A stretch of DNA of 50,456 nucleotides. Origin: Planctomycetia bacterium (GTDB lineage Bacteria; Planctomycetota; UBA1135; GCA-002686595). Of this stretch, positions 50,316-50,456 are shown piece by piece (positions within the stretch are counted from its first letter, which is position 1; each line of letters begins with the position of its first letter). The notes beneath the pieces were generated by a model. The model had not been told where the DNA came from, ran no database searches, and worked only from the letters and a program-made list of their open reading frames with translations. The stretch is from assembly GCA_005799545.1 (NCBI GenBank), contig SYGM01000055.1, positions 1 through 50,456 on the forward strand, read 5' to 3'. Both the position numbers and the translations under genes were made by a program.

Positions 50316-50393
50316 CGGGGCGTGGCGCAGCCTGGCTAGCGCGCGTCCTTGGGGTGGCAGAGGTCGGAGGTTCAACTCCTCTCGCCCCGACCA
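50316..50393 (+). tRNA. tRNA-Pro (anticodon GGG), CCA encoded
   Basis: Acceptor stem CGGGGCG / CGCCCCG is perfect, with C1-G72 and A73 as expected for bacterial tRNA-Pro. D stem GCGC / GCGC, T stem GGAGG / CCTCT with loop TTCAACT, and encoded CCA at 50391-50393. The anticodon loop TTGGGGT gives GGG. The anticodon stem CGTCC / GGCAG has two mismatches (G-A and U-C); CTGCC would pair fully, so two bases look swapped. It may be a sequencing error, a poorly folding copy or a real variant. Confidence 0.9.
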
Positions 50394-50397
50394 TCCC

Positions 50398-50411
50398 CCT
50401 CCTTCGGGAGG
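50398..50411 (+). terminator. Hairpin after tRNA-Pro
   Basis: CCTCC-TTCG-GGAGG, a five-bp stem with the very stable UUCG tetraloop, five bases after the CCA end. Probable tRNA terminator or processing signal, without a U-tract. The remaining 45 bases of the window show nothing recognisable. Confidence 0.5.
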
Positions 50412-50456
50412 AGGAGGCCCGCTGCACGCAGGTCGAAGGGCCTGCGCAGCGTGGGA

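Overview
The window is a GC-rich bacterial chromosome segment, most likely from a planctomycete or a close relative. Three features point that way. A 1188-residue protein combines a sugar-dehydrogenase-like propeller, HEAT repeats and the cytochrome c domain typical of Planctomycetes and Verrucomicrobia. A MoxR/DUF58/VWA (Bat-type) operon carries very large accessory proteins. A PD40 propeller protein ends in a Cys-rich domain that I recall mainly from planctomycete secreted proteins. Almost every gene has strongly GC-biased third positions. The exception is the first 3 kb, which looks less biased, begins in ten perfect 13-bp tandem repeats and encodes two unrecognised exported proteins.

Layout: 1-3.1 kb accessory-looking exported proteins; 3.1-4.1 kb ROK sugar kinase; 4.2-13.5 kb a seven-gene minus-strand Bat-type operon (MoxR, DUF58, membrane protein, two VWA proteins, a BatC-like small protein, a 1289-residue protein); 13.7-16.9 kb PD40 propeller protein and a beta-lactamase-fold serine hydrolase; 17.0-20.7 kb a single-chain, NfnAB-like flavin/Fe-S oxidoreductase; 20.8-31.5 kb a stress and low-oxygen cluster (two universal stress proteins, glutaredoxin, a FixL-like PAS kinase with a NarL/FixJ regulator, Hsp20, Acg-like nitroreductase, Rrf2 regulator, CBS protein, hemerythrin, di-heme peroxidase); 31.6-40.7 kb lysozyme-like protein, the large cytochrome protein, a VIT1/CCC1 transporter, a thioredoxin-fold protein, a lipoprotein and moaA; 40.7-44.6 kb two tandem TlpA-like proteins and an amidohydrolase; 44.6-50.4 kb miaE, an EamA transporter, an M48 peptidase, a ferredoxin, plsY-gpsA, small membrane proteins and tRNA-Pro(GGG).

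The most striking observation is selenocysteine. The two tandem TlpA-like genes (40717-41808 and 41805-42902) are each interrupted by one in-frame TGA, exactly where the first Cys of the W-C-x-x-C redox motif belongs (codon 255 in both). At the same distance downstream both carry an identical perfect hairpin with a GGUC loop, which resembles a bacterial SECIS. A third gene, the BatC-like member of the Bat operon, also ends in a TGA followed in frame by Q-G-C and a Gly/Lys/Ser-rich tail. It too has a GGUC-loop hairpin at SECIS distance, so it may be a third UxxC selenoprotein. Ordinary annotation would split or truncate all three.

The second theme is the 20.8-31.5 kb cluster. Its gene content parallels the mycobacterial DosR dormancy regulon (PAS kinase plus NarL-type regulator, Hsp20, Acg nitroreductase, Usp, CBS protein). 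The kinase's first PAS domain keeps the FixL haem-ligand His and the distal Arg at the right spacing. A perfect CTACGCC-N4-GGCGTAG palindrome and related half-sites lie upstream of several of these genes and are candidate operators.
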